From Hylemonella gracilis str. Niagara R (lineage in GTDB: Bacteria; Pseudomonadota; Gammaproteobacteria; Burkholderiales; Burkholderiaceae_C): 64,000 bases of DNA. Made by a program: the position numbers and the translations under genes. Below, piece after piece: positions 9,480 to 19,394 of this stretch (its first letter is position 1; every line of letters begins with the position of its first letter). The notes beneath the pieces were generated by a model. The model worked only from the letters and a program-made list of their open reading frames with translations, did not search any database and was not told the DNA's origin. The stretch spans positions 2,735,278 through 2,799,277 of the forward strand of contig NZ_JEMG01000001.1 in assembly GCF_000600295.1 (NCBI RefSeq), read 5' to 3'.

Positions 9480-11098
9480 AATCCTTGTCTCCCGCCACCC
9501 CCTCTTTCTGCGCGCCGCGTCATCTGAACTTGGCACTGACCACGCTTTCCAGACCTCGCACCCTGGCATTGGCTTGGGGACTTGCACTGGGCCTGGGGCT
9601 GAGTGGTTGCGCCTTGACCGACGAGCTGGCACGGCGTGATGCGGTGCCAGAACCAGCACCGACCACACAGGGCGAGGCAAGCTACTCGACGGCGCAAAAC
9701 ACGCCACCGGCCTCGGCTGAGACGCCTCAGGCAGTGACCGCCACAGAAGCCGTGCTGCCGTCACTGCCTGTGCCTGCGGAGGACCTGCAGCCCCTGCCAG
9801 CGCCGTACTCCCCGGCGACGCACGCGGTGATCACACTGGCCCCGCCCACCGACCTCTGGCATCGCATCCGCCAGGGTTTCACCATGAAGGACCTCGAGAG
9901 CCCCCTGGTGCTTGGGCGCGAGCAGTGGTATGCGGCGCGGCCCGAGGAATTCGTTGCGATGATCGAGCGCTCGCGCATGTACCTCTTCCACATCATTGAG
10001 GAGATTGAGCGCCGCGGCCTGCCCACCGAACTAGCCCTGCTGCCCTTCGTGGAGAGCGCCTACAACCCCCAGGCTTACTCGCATGCGCGCGCCGCAGGCA
10101 TGTGGCAGTTCATTCCCAGCACCGGACGGGTGTATCAACTGCGGCAGAACGCCTTCCGCGATGACCGTCGCGACGTGCTGGCCTCGACCCGCGCTGCGCT
10201 GGATTACCTGGAAAAACTGCACGGCATGTTTGGCGACTGGCACCTCGCGCTGGCGGCCTACAACTGGGGCGAAGGGGCTGTGGGCCGCGCCATCGCGAAG
10301 AACAAGCGTCTGAAGAAGCCGACCGACTACGTATCGCTCTACCCCCTGATGCCCAGGGAAACGCGCTATTACGTGCCCAAGCTGCAAGCGATGAAGAATC
10401 TGATCGCCGACCCGGCACGCTTCGCCATCACACTGCCCAATTTCGAGAACCACCCCTTTTTCGACAGCGTCGCGATCACGCGCGACATTGACGTGGAACT
10501 CGCCGCTGAACTCGCCGAGGTTCGACTGGAAGACTTCAAGGCGCTGAATCCTTCCCTGCACCGTCCGGTGATCCTGGCGGCGGGCACGCCGCAAATTCTG
10601 CTGCCCTGGGACAACGCCATCACCTTCGAACGCAACCTTGCAAGCTATGTCGCCGAGGACAAAGGCCAGCTGGCCAGCTGGACGGTCTGGACCGCGCCCC
10701 GCACCATGAAGACCACGGACGTGGCCAAGCGGCTCAAGATTGACGAGAAGGAATTGCGACTGGCCAATGCCATTCCCAGCCACATGATCATTCGCGCCGG
10801 TTCCACCCTGCTGGTGCCGCGCGCCAGCGATCACGAACACGATGTGGCGGAGCGCATCGCCGATCACGGCCAACTCAATTTCTTCCCCGAGACCGAACTG
10901 CGCCGCGTGGTCTACAAAGCCGGCAAGCGCGACACGGTGAGCCTCATCGCGCGCCGCTACGGCATTGCCCCGGCCAAGGTGGCCGAGTGGAACCAATTGA
11001 AGGTGGGCGACAGCTTCCAACCGGGGCAGAACATCGTGCTGTACCGCTGGATGCCCGTCACATCCACCCTGGGCACGCCAGTGCGCAAGGACAGCTGA
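9476..11098 (+). CDS. mltD: Membrane-bound lytic murein transglycosylase D (lipoprotein)
   Basis: Cleaves the MurNAc-GlcNAc glycosidic bond of peptidoglycan, forming 1,6-anhydro ends. The 540-aa product has a lipoprotein signal (LGLGLSGC, Cys45), so it should be anchored in the outer membrane. The SLT domain includes [11 protein letters not shown] (catalytic Glu about residue 193) and the [15 protein letters not shown] motif. The C-terminal part has two LysM-like peptidoglycan-binding repeats, one before the LLVPR motif and one ending [14 protein letters not shown]. The frame is open upstream within gloB, but the lipoprotein signal fixes the start at ATG 9476, which overlaps the gloB stop. 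Confidence 0.92.
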   Translation: MKSLSPATPSFCAPRHLNLALTTLSRPRTLALAWGLALGLGLSGCALTDELARRDAVPEPAPTTQGEASYSTAQNTPPASAETPQAVTATEAVLPSLPVPAEDLQPLPAPYSPATHAVITLAPPTDLWHRIRQGFTMKDLESPLVLGREQWYAARPEEFVAMIERSRMYLFHIIEEIERRGLPTELALLPFVESAYNPQAYSHARAAGMWQFIPSTGRVYQLRQNAFRDDRRDVLASTRAALDYLEKLHGMFGDWHLALAAYNWGEGAVGRAIAKNKRLKKPTDYVSLYPLMPRETRYYVPKLQAMKNLIADPARFAITLPNFENHPFFDSVAITRDIDVELAAELAEVRLEDFKALNPSLHRPVILAAGTPQILLPWDNAITFERNLASYVAEDKGQLASWTVWTAPRTMKTTDVAKRLKIDEKELRLANAIPSHMIIRAGSTLLVPRASDHEHDVAERIADHGQLNFFPETELRRVVYKAGKRDTVSLIARRYGIAPAKVAEWNQLKVGDSFQPGQNIVLYRWMPVTSTLGTPVRKDS

Positions 11099-11102
11099 GG
11101 CG

Positions 11103-11855
11103 CTACTTGCCCCGTTGGTGCTCCGGCACTTCCAGCCGCTTGGCTGCCAGGGACAGCAAGAGCGTCATCACCAAGTACAACGCGGAAATCGCGAGGTAGG
11201 GTTCCCAGTAACGCGAATACGCACCCGCCACGGTACGCGCCGCCAAGGCCAGGTCCGCCAGGCCGATGGCCGAGACCAGGGACGAGTCCTTCAGCAACAT
11301 GATGGCTTCATTCACCAGGGGCGGCACCATGCGGCGCGCCGCCTGGGGCACGACCACGTAGCGCATCGATTGCGCGTGCGTGAACCCCAGACTGTAGGCC
11401 GCCTGCGTCTGTCCTTGATGGATCGATTGAATGCCAGCGCGGAAGATCTCGGAGATGTAGGCCCCGGCGTTCAGCGAGAGCGCCACGGCGCCTGAGAAGA
11501 AGGCACCGTAGTTCTGGCGGAATTCACTGGCCAGCGGGCCGGCCAGCAGCAGGCCGTGTTCGGGATGCACCAGCGTGGGCATGAGCGCGAAATGCACCAG
11601 CAGGATCTGCACGAACAACGGCGTTCCGCGGAAAAAGGTGACATAGGCCACAGCCAGCCATTGCACGGGCTTGATCGCCCAGCGCGCCAGTGCGGAACGC
11701 GGCGGGGGAGCCTTGCGGGAACTGGTGATAAGTCCGGTCAAGAGCCCCAATACCAGGCCCACCACGATGGCGACCAATGTCACCAGGATGGTCGTCTTCA
11801 GACCGGAGATGAATAGGGGCGCGTACCCGACAAGGATGTTCCAGCGCAAATCCAT
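11103..11855 (-). CDS. Amino-acid ABC transporter permease (polar amino acid, HisM/GlnP family)
   Basis: Inner-membrane permease of a polar amino-acid importer. The 250-aa protein has several hydrophobic segments (ILVTLVAIVVGLVLGLLTGL and others), the FFRGTPLFVQILL motif typical of this family, and the cytoplasmic EAA-like loop near SLGFTHAQSMRYVVVPQAARRMVPPLVNE. It lies downstream of the binding-protein gene on the same strand, separated by 167 nt with a strong stem-loop. No ATP-binding subunit is encoded beside it: the next gene in that direction is the convergent mltD, 4 nt away. The ATPase must come from elsewhere. The substrate is not determined. Confidence 0.9.
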   Translation of the reverse strand: MDLRWNILVGYAPLFISGLKTTILVTLVAIVVGLVLGLLTGLITSSRKAPPPRSALARWAIKPVQWLAVAYVTFFRGTPLFVQILLVHFALMPTLVHPEHGLLLAGPLASEFRQNYGAFFSGAVALSLNAGAYISEIFRAGIQSIHQGQTQAAYSLGFTHAQSMRYVVVPQAARRMVPPLVNEAIMLLKDSSLVSAIGLADLALAARTVAGAYSRYWEPYLAISALYLVMTLLLSLAAKRLEVPEHQRGK

Positions 11856-11927
11856 GGTCGTCTGCTGCTTTCTTGTTGAATCAATCGCTGCGGACCCATC
11901 GGCGCCAGCGACCTGCCTGAAACGCGG

Positions 11928-11964
11928 GCGGCCTGCGTGACACCGATTCGGTCACGCAGGCCGC
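11928..11964 (-). promoter_or_regulatory. Intergenic stem-loop between binding-protein and permease genes
   Basis: A perfect 14-bp inverted repeat (GCGGCCTGCGTGAC and its complement) around a 9-nt loop lies between the two transporter genes. No T-tract follows on the minus strand, so it is less likely to be a full terminator. Such hairpins often stabilise the upstream mRNA and so keep the binding protein in excess of the permease; that role is inferred here. Confidence 0.65.
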
Positions 11965-12022
11965 CACGTCCGGATGCAGATCAGATCAGGTCAGGCCGAT
12001 GGATCTGATGCTCAGATGCGGC

Positions 12023-12817
12023 TTACTTCTTGCCGCCGAACCATTGGGCGTGGATCTTGTCGTAGGTGCCGTCGGCCTTGATGGCGGCCAGGCCCTTGTT
12101 GATCTTTTCCAGCAGCTCGGTGTTGCCCTTGCGCACGGCGATACCGTACTGCTCGGGGGTGAAGCTGTCGTCGCTCACAGTCTTGAACTTGAAGTTGGCA
12201 TTGTTGCTGACGTAGTTCTCGACCACGCCGTTGTCGGCCACCACGGCTTGCACGCCGCCGGCTTCCAGTTCCTTCAGGGCCAGGGGCGTGGACTCGAAGC
12301 GCTTGATGTTGGCGCTGTCCTTGCCCAGCAGGCCTTGCACGACGTCGTCACCCGTGGTGCCGGTCTGCACACCCACCTTCAAGGTCTTGAGGTCGGCGAA
12401 CTTGGCGACATTGGACTTTTCGGCCACGGCGATCAGTTGCTTGGCGTCGAAATAGGGGTTGGAGAAATCCATCGTCTGCTTGCGCTCGTCGGTGATGGTG
12501 ATGGCCGACACCAGCAGGTCGCGGTCACCCTGGGCCAGGGTGTTGAAGATGCCTTCCCAAGGCGTATTCACGAACTTGACTTCCAGACCCTGGTTGGCGG
12601 CGATGGCCTTCACCACGTCGATGTCGAAACCAACGATGTTGCCCTGGGCATCTTGCGATTCGAAAGGCGCATAGGCGGCATCGGTGCCCACCACCAAAGC
12701 CTTGGTAGCAGCGACTTCTTCCTTCTTGCCGCAGGCGGCGAGGCCGGCGACGGCCAAGCCCGCCAGCACCAGGGCTGCCAATTTGAGAGAGGAACGCTTG
12801 GATTGTGCGGTTTGCAT
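12023..12817 (-). CDS. Amino-acid ABC transporter periplasmic binding protein
   Basis: Captures a polar amino acid in the periplasm for the permease encoded downstream. From ATG 12817 the product is 264 aa with a lipoprotein-like signal (LAGLAVAGLAACGKK). The mature SBP_bac_3 domain has the expected motifs YAPFESQDAQGNIVGFDIDV, ITITDERKQTMDFSNPYFDA and VGVQTGTTGDDVV. The open frame extends to 13012, but the lipoprotein signal and an AAGGAC ribosome-binding site 6 nt upstream support 12817. Ligand specificity cannot be read from the sequence. Confidence 0.9.
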   Translation of the reverse strand: MQTAQSKRSSLKLAALVLAGLAVAGLAACGKKEEVAATKALVVGTDAAYAPFESQDAQGNIVGFDIDVVKAIAANQGLEVKFVNTPWEGIFNTLAQGDRDLLVSAITITDERKQTMDFSNPYFDAKQLIAVAEKSNVAKFADLKTLKVGVQTGTTGDDVVQGLLGKDSANIKRFESTPLALKELEAGGVQAVVADNGVVENYVSNNANFKFKTVSDDSFTPEQYGIAVRKGNTELLEKINKGLAAIKADGTYDKIHAQWFGGKK

Positions 12818-13051
12818 AAAAGTCCTTGTAGGGGTGAGAAACAAAAAAGAAACCGGAACCGTGATTGTCGCTTGGTTTGCGAGCACCTTGACCGGTTCGA
12901 CGCAGCTTGTGCCGCGCGTGGAGGCAACCGGCTCACCTGAGCCGTAGACTCCATCCGGGCCGCGCCGGCAACGCAGCCGAAACCAGCAATATTCGTACCC
13001 GTCCTGAAACACCGTGCGCGCGTATCCACCCCGCCAGCCCCGACCGCGCCT

Positions 13052-13642
13052 TCAGCGCCGATCCGCCAGGGCATGGGCGATGGTGCCCAAATCGACATAT
13101 TCCAATTCGCTGCCGATGGGCACACCCCGCGCCAACCGGGTGACGGCGACGCCCCGGCTCTTCAGCGCCTCGGAAATCACATGTGCCGTGGCCTCCCCTT
13201 CCCCGGTGAAGTTGGTGGCAATGATGACTTCGCGCACGCTGCCATCGCCCGCGCGCATCAGCAGGGCCGGCAGGCCGATGTCCTTCGGGCCGATGCCGTC
13301 CAGCGGACTGATGCGGCCCATCAGCACATGGTAGAGGCCCTTGTAGGCGCCGGTGCGTTCCAGCGCCATCTGATCTGCGGGTGTCTCGACCACGCAGAGA
13401 CGACTGGTATCGCGCGTCGGATCACTGCACAGAGCACAGATCTCGGTTTCGCTGAAGGTGTGGCAACGCGCGCAGTGCCGCACCTGCACCACCGCCTGCT
13501 GCAAGGCACCCGCCAGCAGCTGCGCGCCCTCGCGGTCATGCTGCAGCAGATGGAAGGCCATGCGCTGGGCCGAGCGCTGTCCCACGCCGGGCAGGCGCCG
13601 CAAGGCCTGAATCAGCGCCTCCAGGGAATGGGGGTCGGACAC
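13052..13642 (-). CDS. recR: Recombination protein RecR
   Basis: Part of the RecFOR pathway that loads RecA at gaps. The product has an N-terminal helix-hairpin-helix ([17 protein letters not shown]), a Cys4 zinc finger ([16 protein letters not shown]) and a Toprim domain ([19 protein letters not shown]). The start at GTG 13642 gives the usual N-terminus [10 protein letters not shown] and 196 aa; a TTG at 13654 is also possible. It lies 17 nt or less downstream of the ybaB gene, within the operon order dnaX-ybaB-recR that is common in bacteria. Confidence 0.95.
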   Translation of the reverse strand: MSDPHSLEALIQALRRLPGVGQRSAQRMAFHLLQHDREGAQLLAGALQQAVVQVRHCARCHTFSETEICALCSDPTRDTSRLCVVETPADQMALERTGAYKGLYHVLMGRISPLDGIGPKDIGLPALLMRAGDGSVREVIIATNFTGEGEATAHVISEALKSRGVAVTRLARGVPIGSELEYVDLGTIAHALADRR

Positions 13643-13659
13643 GCCAGCGGGCAAGAATG

Positions 13660-13992
13660 TCAGAACGGGAACTTCATGCCGCCGGGCAACCCGGGCATGC
13701 CGGCAGTCAGCTTGCCCATCTTTTCCTGCGAGGTTTCCTCAACCTTGCGCACGGCCGCATTGAAGGCGGCGGCGACCAGGTCCTCCAGCATGTCCTTGTC
13801 CTCGGTCAGCAGGCTGGGGTCGATGACCACGCGCTTGACATCGTGCTTGCCCGTCATCGTGACCTTGACCAGGCCCGCACCGGACTCGCCCGTGACTTCC
13901 ATCAGGGCGATTTCTTCCTGCGCCTTCTTGAGGTTGTCCTGCATGGCCTGGGCCTGCTTCATGAGACCAGCGAGTTGTCCTTTGTTGAACAT
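13660..13992 (-). CDS. ybaB: YbaB/EbfC nucleoid-associated protein
   Basis: Small DNA-binding dimer that associates with the nucleoid. The 110-aa product has the family features: N-terminal [26 protein letters not shown] coiled-coil helix, [23 protein letters not shown], and [15 protein letters not shown]. It ends [12 protein letters not shown], as is usual. It lies 67 nt downstream of dnaX and directly upstream of recR on the same strand. Confidence 0.93.
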   Translation of the reverse strand: MFNKGQLAGLMKQAQAMQDNLKKAQEEIALMEVTGESGAGLVKVTMTGKHDVKRVVIDPSLLTEDKDMLEDLVAAAFNAAVRKVEETSQEKMGKLTAGMPGLPGGMKFPF

Positions 13993-14059
13993 GCTTTTCC
14001 TTTATTTGATGAATGGGTCGTGGCGAGGATCGCACCCGCGTCGCAGCCGTGGCGCGGGC

Positions 14060-16042
14060 TCAGGCATCCACCGCCTTGATGCTGCCGGGCACGATTTTCG
14101 CGCCAAAGTCGCGCATCATCGCCTGCACGAAGGGGTTTTCGTGGATCAATTGCTCGGCCGCCTGCTGCCGCTCAGCGGCTGCGGCTGCGTTGCGTTTGGC
14201 AGGGCTGTCGCTGACGCGTCCGATTTCCACGGTCAACGTCACCGCATGACCAGCGGCTTGCAAGGCGGTCTGCAGACGTTCACGGCTGCTGCCCGAATTG
14301 AGCGATTCACGCTCCACGCGCAGCAACCAATGCTGGCTGCTTGCGCTGGTGTCGCGCGCAACCAACTGGGACTGCAAAGCAAGCTCGCGCACCAGCGCGG
14401 TCACGGCCTCGGCGGCGACCAACTCTCGCACCAGGCCATGCCAGAAATCCCCCTCCTCGGTCAGCACCAGCGGCGTGCCTGCAGCGCCGGGGGCGGGGGT
14501 GTCCACACGGGCCTCGGGTGCGGTACGCACAGGCAGGGGGACGGGTTCGGGCGGGGGGGTGGCCACCAACGGGCGAACCGCCAACGGGGCGGCGGGGGGG
14601 CGCACCGCATCCACCACGGGCAGGCGCTGGCCGGGACGCGGCACGGCCGAGAGGGTTGCAGCGGACGCCACCACTGGCGTGTTCGCAACCGTTACAGGCG
14701 CTGAATTCGGCGCTGGTGCGGCATCGGAGGTCATCGACCGGCCCAGCCTGCTCGCCTCAGGCGCGGATGCACGCGCCGCAGGCAGCGGCATCGGGCTGGA
14801 CGGAGCGGAGGTCGACGCAGGTCGGGATAGCGGCATGGAAGCCGGTGTGGGCACAGCCCCGACTGGCGCAGGCGTTGCGGCTTCAGCCGACGCTAGAGTT
14901 TTTTTTTCCTGCGTCGCGCCTGGGATGGCGCCAGGCTTGAAGGCCAAGAGGCGCAGCAAGACCATGGTCAGGCCGGCGTATTCATCCGGCGCCAGGCCCA
15001 GCTCGGCACGGCCATGCAGGCAGATGCTGTAGAGCAATTGCGTCTCGTCGGGCGGCAAGGCCGCAGCCAGGCGGGCGATGTCCGCAGCGTCTGGGTCGAC
15101 GAGGTCTGCGGCATCCGCCGCATGCGCGCCACCCGTGGCCTGGTTGACAGCCATGCGCTGCAGCACGGCGCTCATTTCCTCCAGGGTCGCGGCTGCGGAG
15201 AGGCCATGCATGCGCAAGGCATCGGAAATCTCGACCACAGCCTGCCCATCGCCTCGGGCCAATGCATCGATCAAGCGCAGCACATGACCGCGGTCGGCGC
15301 TGCCCAGCATCTGGCGGACCGCAGCCTCTTCCAACTGCCCCGCACCGAAGGCGATGGCCTGGTCGGTCAGGCTCAGGGCGTCGCGCATGGAACCGCGCGC
15401 GGCACGCGCCAGCAGGCGCAGGGCGCCCACCTCGGCGTGAACGTTCTCGGCGGCCAGCACGCGGGTCAGGTGCTCCAGCACCGTTTCCGGCGCCATGGGA
15501 CGCAGGTTGAACTGCAGGCAGCGCGACAGCACCGTGACCGGCACCTTCTGCGGGTCGGTGGTCGCCAGCACGAACTTCAGATACTCGGGCGGCTCTTCCA
15601 GGGTCTTCAACATGGCATTGAAGGCCGTGTTGGTCAGCATGTGCACTTCATCGATCATGAAGACCTTGAAACGCCCCTGCACGGGCTTGTAGACCGCCTG
15701 CTCCAGCAGGGCCTGCACCTCGTCCACCCCCCGATTGGAGGCTGCATCCAACTCGGTGTAATCGACGAAGCGGCCGGCATCGATGTCCAGGCAGGCCGGG
15801 CAGACACCGCAAGGCTGGGCGGTGATGCCGCCCTGCCCGTCCGGGCCGATGCAGTTCAGCGACTTGGCCAACACCCGCGAAACCGTGGTCTTGCCCACGC
15901 CGCGCGTGCCGGTGAAAAGGTAGGCGTGGTGCAAACGCTGCTGCGTCAGCGCGTTGGCAAGCGCCTGCACCACATGCTCCTGGCCCACCATTTCGGAAAA
16001 ACTCCGGGGACGGTATTTGCGGGCGAGCACGAGGTAAGACAT
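14060..16042 (-). CDS. dnaX: DNA polymerase III subunits tau and gamma
   Basis: Clamp-loader ATPase of the replicative polymerase. The full-length tau product is 660 aa from ATG 16042 ([15 protein letters not shown]); the frame continues upstream to 16126 without support. It has Walker A ([13 protein letters not shown]), a Cys4 zinc module (C-x8-CGVCPAC), Walker B ([10 protein letters not shown]) and sensor 1 ([17 protein letters not shown]). A Pro/Ala-rich linker at about residues 385-510 precedes the tau-specific C-terminal domain. At codons 379-382 (GAA AAA AAA ACT) lies a run of nine A with a hairpin 5 nt downstream, predicted to cause a -1 shift and a 386-aa gamma form. It is upstream of ybaB and recR. 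Confidence 0.95.
   Translation of the reverse strand: MSYLVLARKYRPRSFSEMVGQEHVVQALANALTQQRLHHAYLFTGTRGVGKTTVSRVLAKSLNCIGPDGQGGITAQPCGVCPACLDIDAGRFVDYTELDAASNRGVDEVQALLEQAVYKPVQGRFKVFMIDEVHMLTNTAFNAMLKTLEEPPEYLKFVLATTDPQKVPVTVLSRCLQFNLRPMAPETVLEHLTRVLAAENVHAEVGALRLLARAARGSMRDALSLTDQAIAFGAGQLEEAAVRQMLGSADRGHVLRLIDALARGDGQAVVEISDALRMHGLSAAATLEEMSAVLQRMAVNQATGGAHAADAADLVDPDAADIARLAAALPPDETQLLYSICLHGRAELGLAPDEYAGLTMVLLRLLAFKPGAIPGATQEKKTLASAEAATPAPVGAVPTPASMPLSRPASTSAPSSPMPLPAARASAPEASRLGRSMTSDAAPAPNSAPVTVANTPVVASAATLSAVPRPGQRLPVVDAVRPPAAPLAVRPLVATPPPEPVPLPVRTAPEARVDTPAPGAAGTPLVLTEEGDFWHGLVRELVAAEAVTALVRELALQSQLVARDTSASSQHWLLRVERESLNSGSSRERLQTALQAAGHAVTLTVEIGRVSDSPAKRNAAAAAERQQAAEQLIHENPFVQAMMRDFGAKIVPGSIKAVDA
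14872..14907 (-). promoter_or_regulatory. Predicted programmed -1 frameshift (or slippage) element in dnaX
   Basis: On the coding strand a run of nine A (14907-14899) is followed after CTCTA by a stem-loop GCGTCGGC-TGAA-GCCGcaACGC (14893-14872). A -1 shift after codon 381 reads five more codons (Asn-Ser-Ser-Val-Gly) and stops at TGA 14885-14883, within the hairpin loop. The product would be a 386-aa gamma subunit lacking the tau domains. Both ribosomal frameshifting (known in E. coli dnaX) and RNA polymerase slippage on nine A (known in Thermus dnaX) are possible. Confidence 0.75.
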
Positions 16043-16240
16043 GGGCACGGATTCTATGTGGTGCCCGTCGATGCGTTTGGCGTCATCATTTCGCCCATCA
16101 GTTTCAAAACAATTAGAATCCGTCAATCCGATAAAACCCTTGAATCAAACCTGAACCACAGGTTTGATCAGTTTTTGCGGCCTTGCAGCACCCCGCCTGG
16201 CCCATCGCTCCTGAAACCACCGCACGAGCCGTCACCTTCC

Positions 16241-18040
16241 ATGAACAACCTCCGCATCGGCACACGTCTGGCCGCGGGCTTCGGCCTGCTCATCGTTTTC
16301 TCCCTGATCATGCTGGTCAGCGGGATTTACCAACTCCGACACAGCGCCGACGCCACGCGCCAGATGATGCAGGAGCCACTGCAAAAGGAACGCCTGGTTT
16401 CCGACTGGTACACCGGCATCAGCGCCAGCGTGCAACGCGCCACGGCCGTGGCTCGCAGCAGCGACAACGCCCTGACCGAGCTGTTCGCGGCGGCCAACGC
16501 GGCCTCCAGCAAGGAAATCAGTGAGCGCCAAGCCCAGTTCGCCAAGCTGATTTCCACGCCACAAGAACAGGCGATGTTCGACAAGCTGACTGAGCATCGT
16601 CAGGCCTACATCAAGGCGCGCGACGCCATCATCGCCGCCAAGGCAGGCGGCCAGCTGGAGGAAGCCAAGCGCCTGTTCGAGCAAACCTTCCTGCCGGCCT
16701 CGCGCGACTATCTGGGCAGCCTGCAGGGTCTGCGCGACCACCAACGCGCCAGCATCGACCGCATGGGCATGGACATCGACCGCAGCGCGGCGCGAGGGTA
16801 CATGCTCCTGGGCGCCATCGGTCTGACGATCGCGGCGGCCGGCGCATTGATCGCCTGGACGCTGACGCGCAGCATCGTGCAACCGCTGACCAAGTCGGTG
16901 GAGGCAGCGCAAGCGGTGGCCAGCGGCGATCTCACGCGCGAGCCCCGTGCCGAGGGACGGGACGAAGCCGCGCAACTGCTGCGCGCGCTACAGGACATGA
17001 CCCAACGCCTGCGCGGCATCGTCGGCGACGTGCTGCAAGGCTCGCAGGCCATCGCCAGTTCGGCCACGCAGATCGCGGCCGGCAACCTGGACCTGTCCAG
17101 CCGCACCGAGGAACAAGCCAACTCACTGCAGGAAACGGCCGCTTCCATGGAGGAAATCACCTCCACCGTGCGCCACAACGCGGACAACGCGCGCCAAGCA
17201 AACCAGTTGGCCCAAGAAACAGCCAATCAAGCCACGCGCAGTGGCCAGGTGGCCGATCAGGTGGTCGCAACCATGGGCGGCATCCATGAAGCCTCGCGCC
17301 GCATCGTGGACATCATCGGCGTGATCGATGGCATCGCCTTCCAGACCAACATCCTGGCCTTGAACGCCGCCGTCGAAGCCGCGCGCGCGGGGGAACAGGG
17401 CCGCGGCTTCGCCGTGGTCGCCAGCGAGGTGCGCAGCCTGGCCCAGCGCTCGGCCGAAGCCGCCAAGGAAATCAAGGGCCTGATCGGCGACACGGTGAAC
17501 AAGGTGGACGCGGGCACGCAGCTCGTGGAGCAGGCCGGCGCCTCCATCCGCGACGTCGTCACCAGCGTGCAGCGCGTGCGCGACATCGTGGCCGAGATCA
17601 GCGCAGCCACACAGGAGCAAACCGCAGGCTTGGAGCTGGTCAACCAGGCCATGACTCAGATGGACCTGGTGACGCAGCAGAACGCCGCGCTGGTGGAAGA
17701 ATCCACCGCCGCGACCCAATCGCTGGAAACCCAGGCCAGCCAGCTGGCACGCACCATCGGTGTGTTTCGGGTCAATGCAGCAGCGCCCTTCTCCACACCC
17801 TCCCCTTACGCCCGCAAGGAAACAGCGATTGCGCCCCCGACGCAGCCCCGCGCCAAGGTCCCAACCACCGCCGCAGCAAAGTCCGCGCAGATCACCCCGC
17901 CTAGGGGGCGGGCTCAAGCCAGCCGTGCGGCCGCGCCTCGGCTCACCCAGCGCCTGCACACGCCCGCAGCCACGCCAGCCGCATTGACCGGGCAACAGGG
18001 GAGCACGCCCACCTCGGGCGACGATTGGGAAACCTTCTGA
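16241..18040 (+). CDS. Methyl-accepting chemotaxis protein with CheR/CheB docking tail
   Basis: Transmembrane chemoreceptor. From ATG 16241 (599 aa) it has TM1 ([21 protein letters not shown]), a four-helix-bundle periplasmic sensor of about 150 residues, TM2 ([19 protein letters not shown]), a HAMP domain, and a signalling domain with the hairpin tip [21 protein letters not shown]. An Ala/Pro-rich linker of about 90 residues leads to the C-terminal DDWETF, which matches the NWETF-type pentapeptide used by CheR and CheB. The open frame upstream is not coding: it runs through the dnaX divergent region. It lies between dnaX and ffs, near the chemotaxis operon but on the other strand. The ligand is unknown. 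Confidence 0.93.
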   Translation: MNNLRIGTRLAAGFGLLIVFSLIMLVSGIYQLRHSADATRQMMQEPLQKERLVSDWYTGISASVQRATAVARSSDNALTELFAAANAASSKEISERQAQFAKLISTPQEQAMFDKLTEHRQAYIKARDAIIAAKAGGQLEEAKRLFEQTFLPASRDYLGSLQGLRDHQRASIDRMGMDIDRSAARGYMLLGAIGLTIAAAGALIAWTLTRSIVQPLTKSVEAAQAVASGDLTREPRAEGRDEAAQLLRALQDMTQRLRGIVGDVLQGSQAIASSATQIAAGNLDLSSRTEEQANSLQETAASMEEITSTVRHNADNARQANQLAQETANQATRSGQVADQVVATMGGIHEASRRIVDIIGVIDGIAFQTNILALNAAVEAARAGEQGRGFAVVASEVRSLAQRSAEAAKEIKGLIGDTVNKVDAGTQLVEQAGASIRDVVTSVQRVRDIVAEISAATQEQTAGLELVNQAMTQMDLVTQQNAALVEESTAATQSLETQASQLARTIGVFRVNAAAPFSTPSPYARKETAIAPPTQPRAKVPTTAAAKSAQITPPRGRAQASRAAAPRLTQRLHTPAATPAALTGQQGSTPTSGDDWETF

Positions 18041-18088
18041 TACCGGCCCGGCGGAATGACAAATCGGCCCGACGACTCAGGCAGGCGC

Positions 18089-18094
18089 TACAAT
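18089..18094 (+). promoter_or_regulatory. Candidate -10 element for ffs
   Basis: TACAAT lies 4 nt before the inferred 5' end of the SRP RNA stem, a suitable place for a sigma-70 -10 box. No good -35 hexamer was found at normal spacing. Confidence 0.45.
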
Positions 18095-18097
18095 GAA

Positions 18098-18190
18098 CCT
18101 CGACGGGCCTTCCCGCATGGTGAAGCGGCCAACCGGGTCAGGTGGGGAACCAAGCAGCCCTAACCACGGAGCCAGTGCCGGGGTCGAGGT
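18098..18190 (+). ncRNA. ffs: 4.5S RNA, signal recognition particle RNA
   Basis: RNA of the signal recognition particle, partner of Ffh in co-translational membrane targeting. The universally conserved apical motif is present: GGTCAGGT at 18136-18143 followed by the asymmetric internal loop sequence and AAGCAGCC at 18152-18159. The ends pair: CCTCGAC at 18098-18104 with GTCGAGG at 18183-18189. The size (about 93 nt) fits the short Gram-negative form. It sits between an MCP gene and the end of cheB, facing cheB. Exact ends are inferred from the pairing. Confidence 0.88.
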
Positions 18191-18280
18191 CCGTCACCCA
18201 TTCCATCATTGAAGATTGCCTGCCTCGAACGCAAACCTTCACTGAGCTTCAGGACTTGGCAAACGCCAGCAGTACCCAGC

Positions 18281-18300
18281 ACCCTCAAGGGGGCTGCCCG
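18281..18300. repeat. Short GC-rich repeat-like motif downstream of ffs
   Basis: The segment contains CCCTCAAGGGGGCTGCCCG, closely related to the GAGGGGGCTGTCC core of the element found inside aroA-cmk at 37871-37890. It lies between ffs and the end of cheB. Similar C-run/GAGGGGG motifs are, from memory, dispersed in Comamonadaceae intergenic regions; that needs a genome search. Confidence 0.35.
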
Positions 18301-18314
18301 TCCACGGTCGCTCT

Positions 18315-19394
18315 TCAGCGCCCCGCTTGCTGAAGGATCTCCCTGGGGATCGCCTGCAGCGGAATGATCTTCTCGACCCCTCCGCGCTTCACGGCTTCCT
18401 TGGGCATGCCGTAAACCACGCAGCTGGCCTCGTCCTGCGCCACCGTGCGCGCGCCGGCATTGCGCATCTCCAGCAGGCCGGCCGCGCCGTCGTCTCCCAT
18501 GCCGGTCATGATCACGCCCAGGGCATTGGCGCCTGCACATTTGGCGACCGAGCGAAACAGCACGTCGACTGAGGGACGGTGCCGGTTCACCAGGGGGCCA
18601 TCCACCACCTCGACAAAATACTGGGCGCCGGCGCGGCGCAGCAGCATGTGCTTGCCACCCGGAGCGATCAGGGCGCGCCCCGGCACCACGCGGTCGTTGT
18701 TCACCGCCTCACGCACTTCGATCTGGCACAGGCCATCGAGACGCGCGGCAAAAGCGGCGGTGAACTTCTCCGGCATGTGCTGGACGATGACGATGCCCGG
18801 ACTCACGCGCGGCAACTCAACCAACACCTCCTCGAGCGCCTGCGTGCCTCCTGTGGACGTGCCGATCGCGATGACCTGCTCGGTGGTCTGGCTCAAGGCG
18901 CGGGTTTCGGCGGCAGGCGGCAGGATGACATCGGCCGTGTGCTTGTCACGCGGCGCGTCGGGCGCCTTGGACCCTTGCCGCCCCAAACGAGCTACGTTCG
19001 CCCCCGCAGCGTCCTTGACCACGGCGATCAACTCTCGCGCGCTGGCATTGAGGAAATTCTTGAGGTCGAGCTTGGGCTTGGCGATAGTCGCGACCGCGCC
19101 CGCAGACAGCGCCTCGATCGTGGTCTTGGCGCCCTTTTCCGTCAGGGTGGAACAGATCACCACCGGCGTGGGCCGCTCGGCCATGATCTTGCGCAGGAAG
19201 GTCAGGCCATCCATGCGCGGCATCTCGACGTCGAGGACGATGACGTCGGGCCAGTTGTTCTTCATGCGCTCCATGGCCAGGATGGGGTCAGAGGCGGCGT
19301 TCATCACCTCCAGCGCTGGATCGCTGCGCAGCACGGCCGCGAGCACCTGTCGCACCACTGCCGAGTCGTCGACGATCAGAACCGAGATGCTCAT
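18315..19394 (-). CDS. cheB: Chemotaxis protein-glutamate methylesterase/deamidase CheB
   Basis: Removes methyl groups from chemoreceptors and deamidates glutamines for adaptation. The 359-aa product has an N-terminal receiver domain (VDDSAVVRQ, phospho-acceptor Asp55 in [13 protein letters not shown], Lys in IAKPK) and a C-terminal methylesterase domain with the catalytic triad in context: GTSTGG (Ser), QHMPEKFT (His) and [11 protein letters not shown] (Asp). The open frame upstream to 19694 is antisense-like noise within cheD; ATG 19394 overlaps the cheD stop by 4 nt. It is the last gene of the minus-strand chemotaxis operon. Confidence 0.96.
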   Translation of the reverse strand: MSISVLIVDDSAVVRQVLAAVLRSDPALEVMNAASDPILAMERMKNNWPDVIVLDVEMPRMDGLTFLRKIMAERPTPVVICSTLTEKGAKTTIEALSAGAVATIAKPKLDLKNFLNASARELIAVVKDAAGANVARLGRQGSKAPDAPRDKHTADVILPPAAETRALSQTTEQVIAIGTSTGGTQALEEVLVELPRVSPGIVIVQHMPEKFTAAFAARLDGLCQIEVREAVNNDRVVPGRALIAPGGKHMLLRRAGAQYFVEVVDGPLVNRHRPSVDVLFRSVAKCAGANALGVIMTGMGDDGAAGLLEMRNAGARTVAQDEASCVVYGMPKEAVKRGGVEKIIPLQAIPREILQQAGR

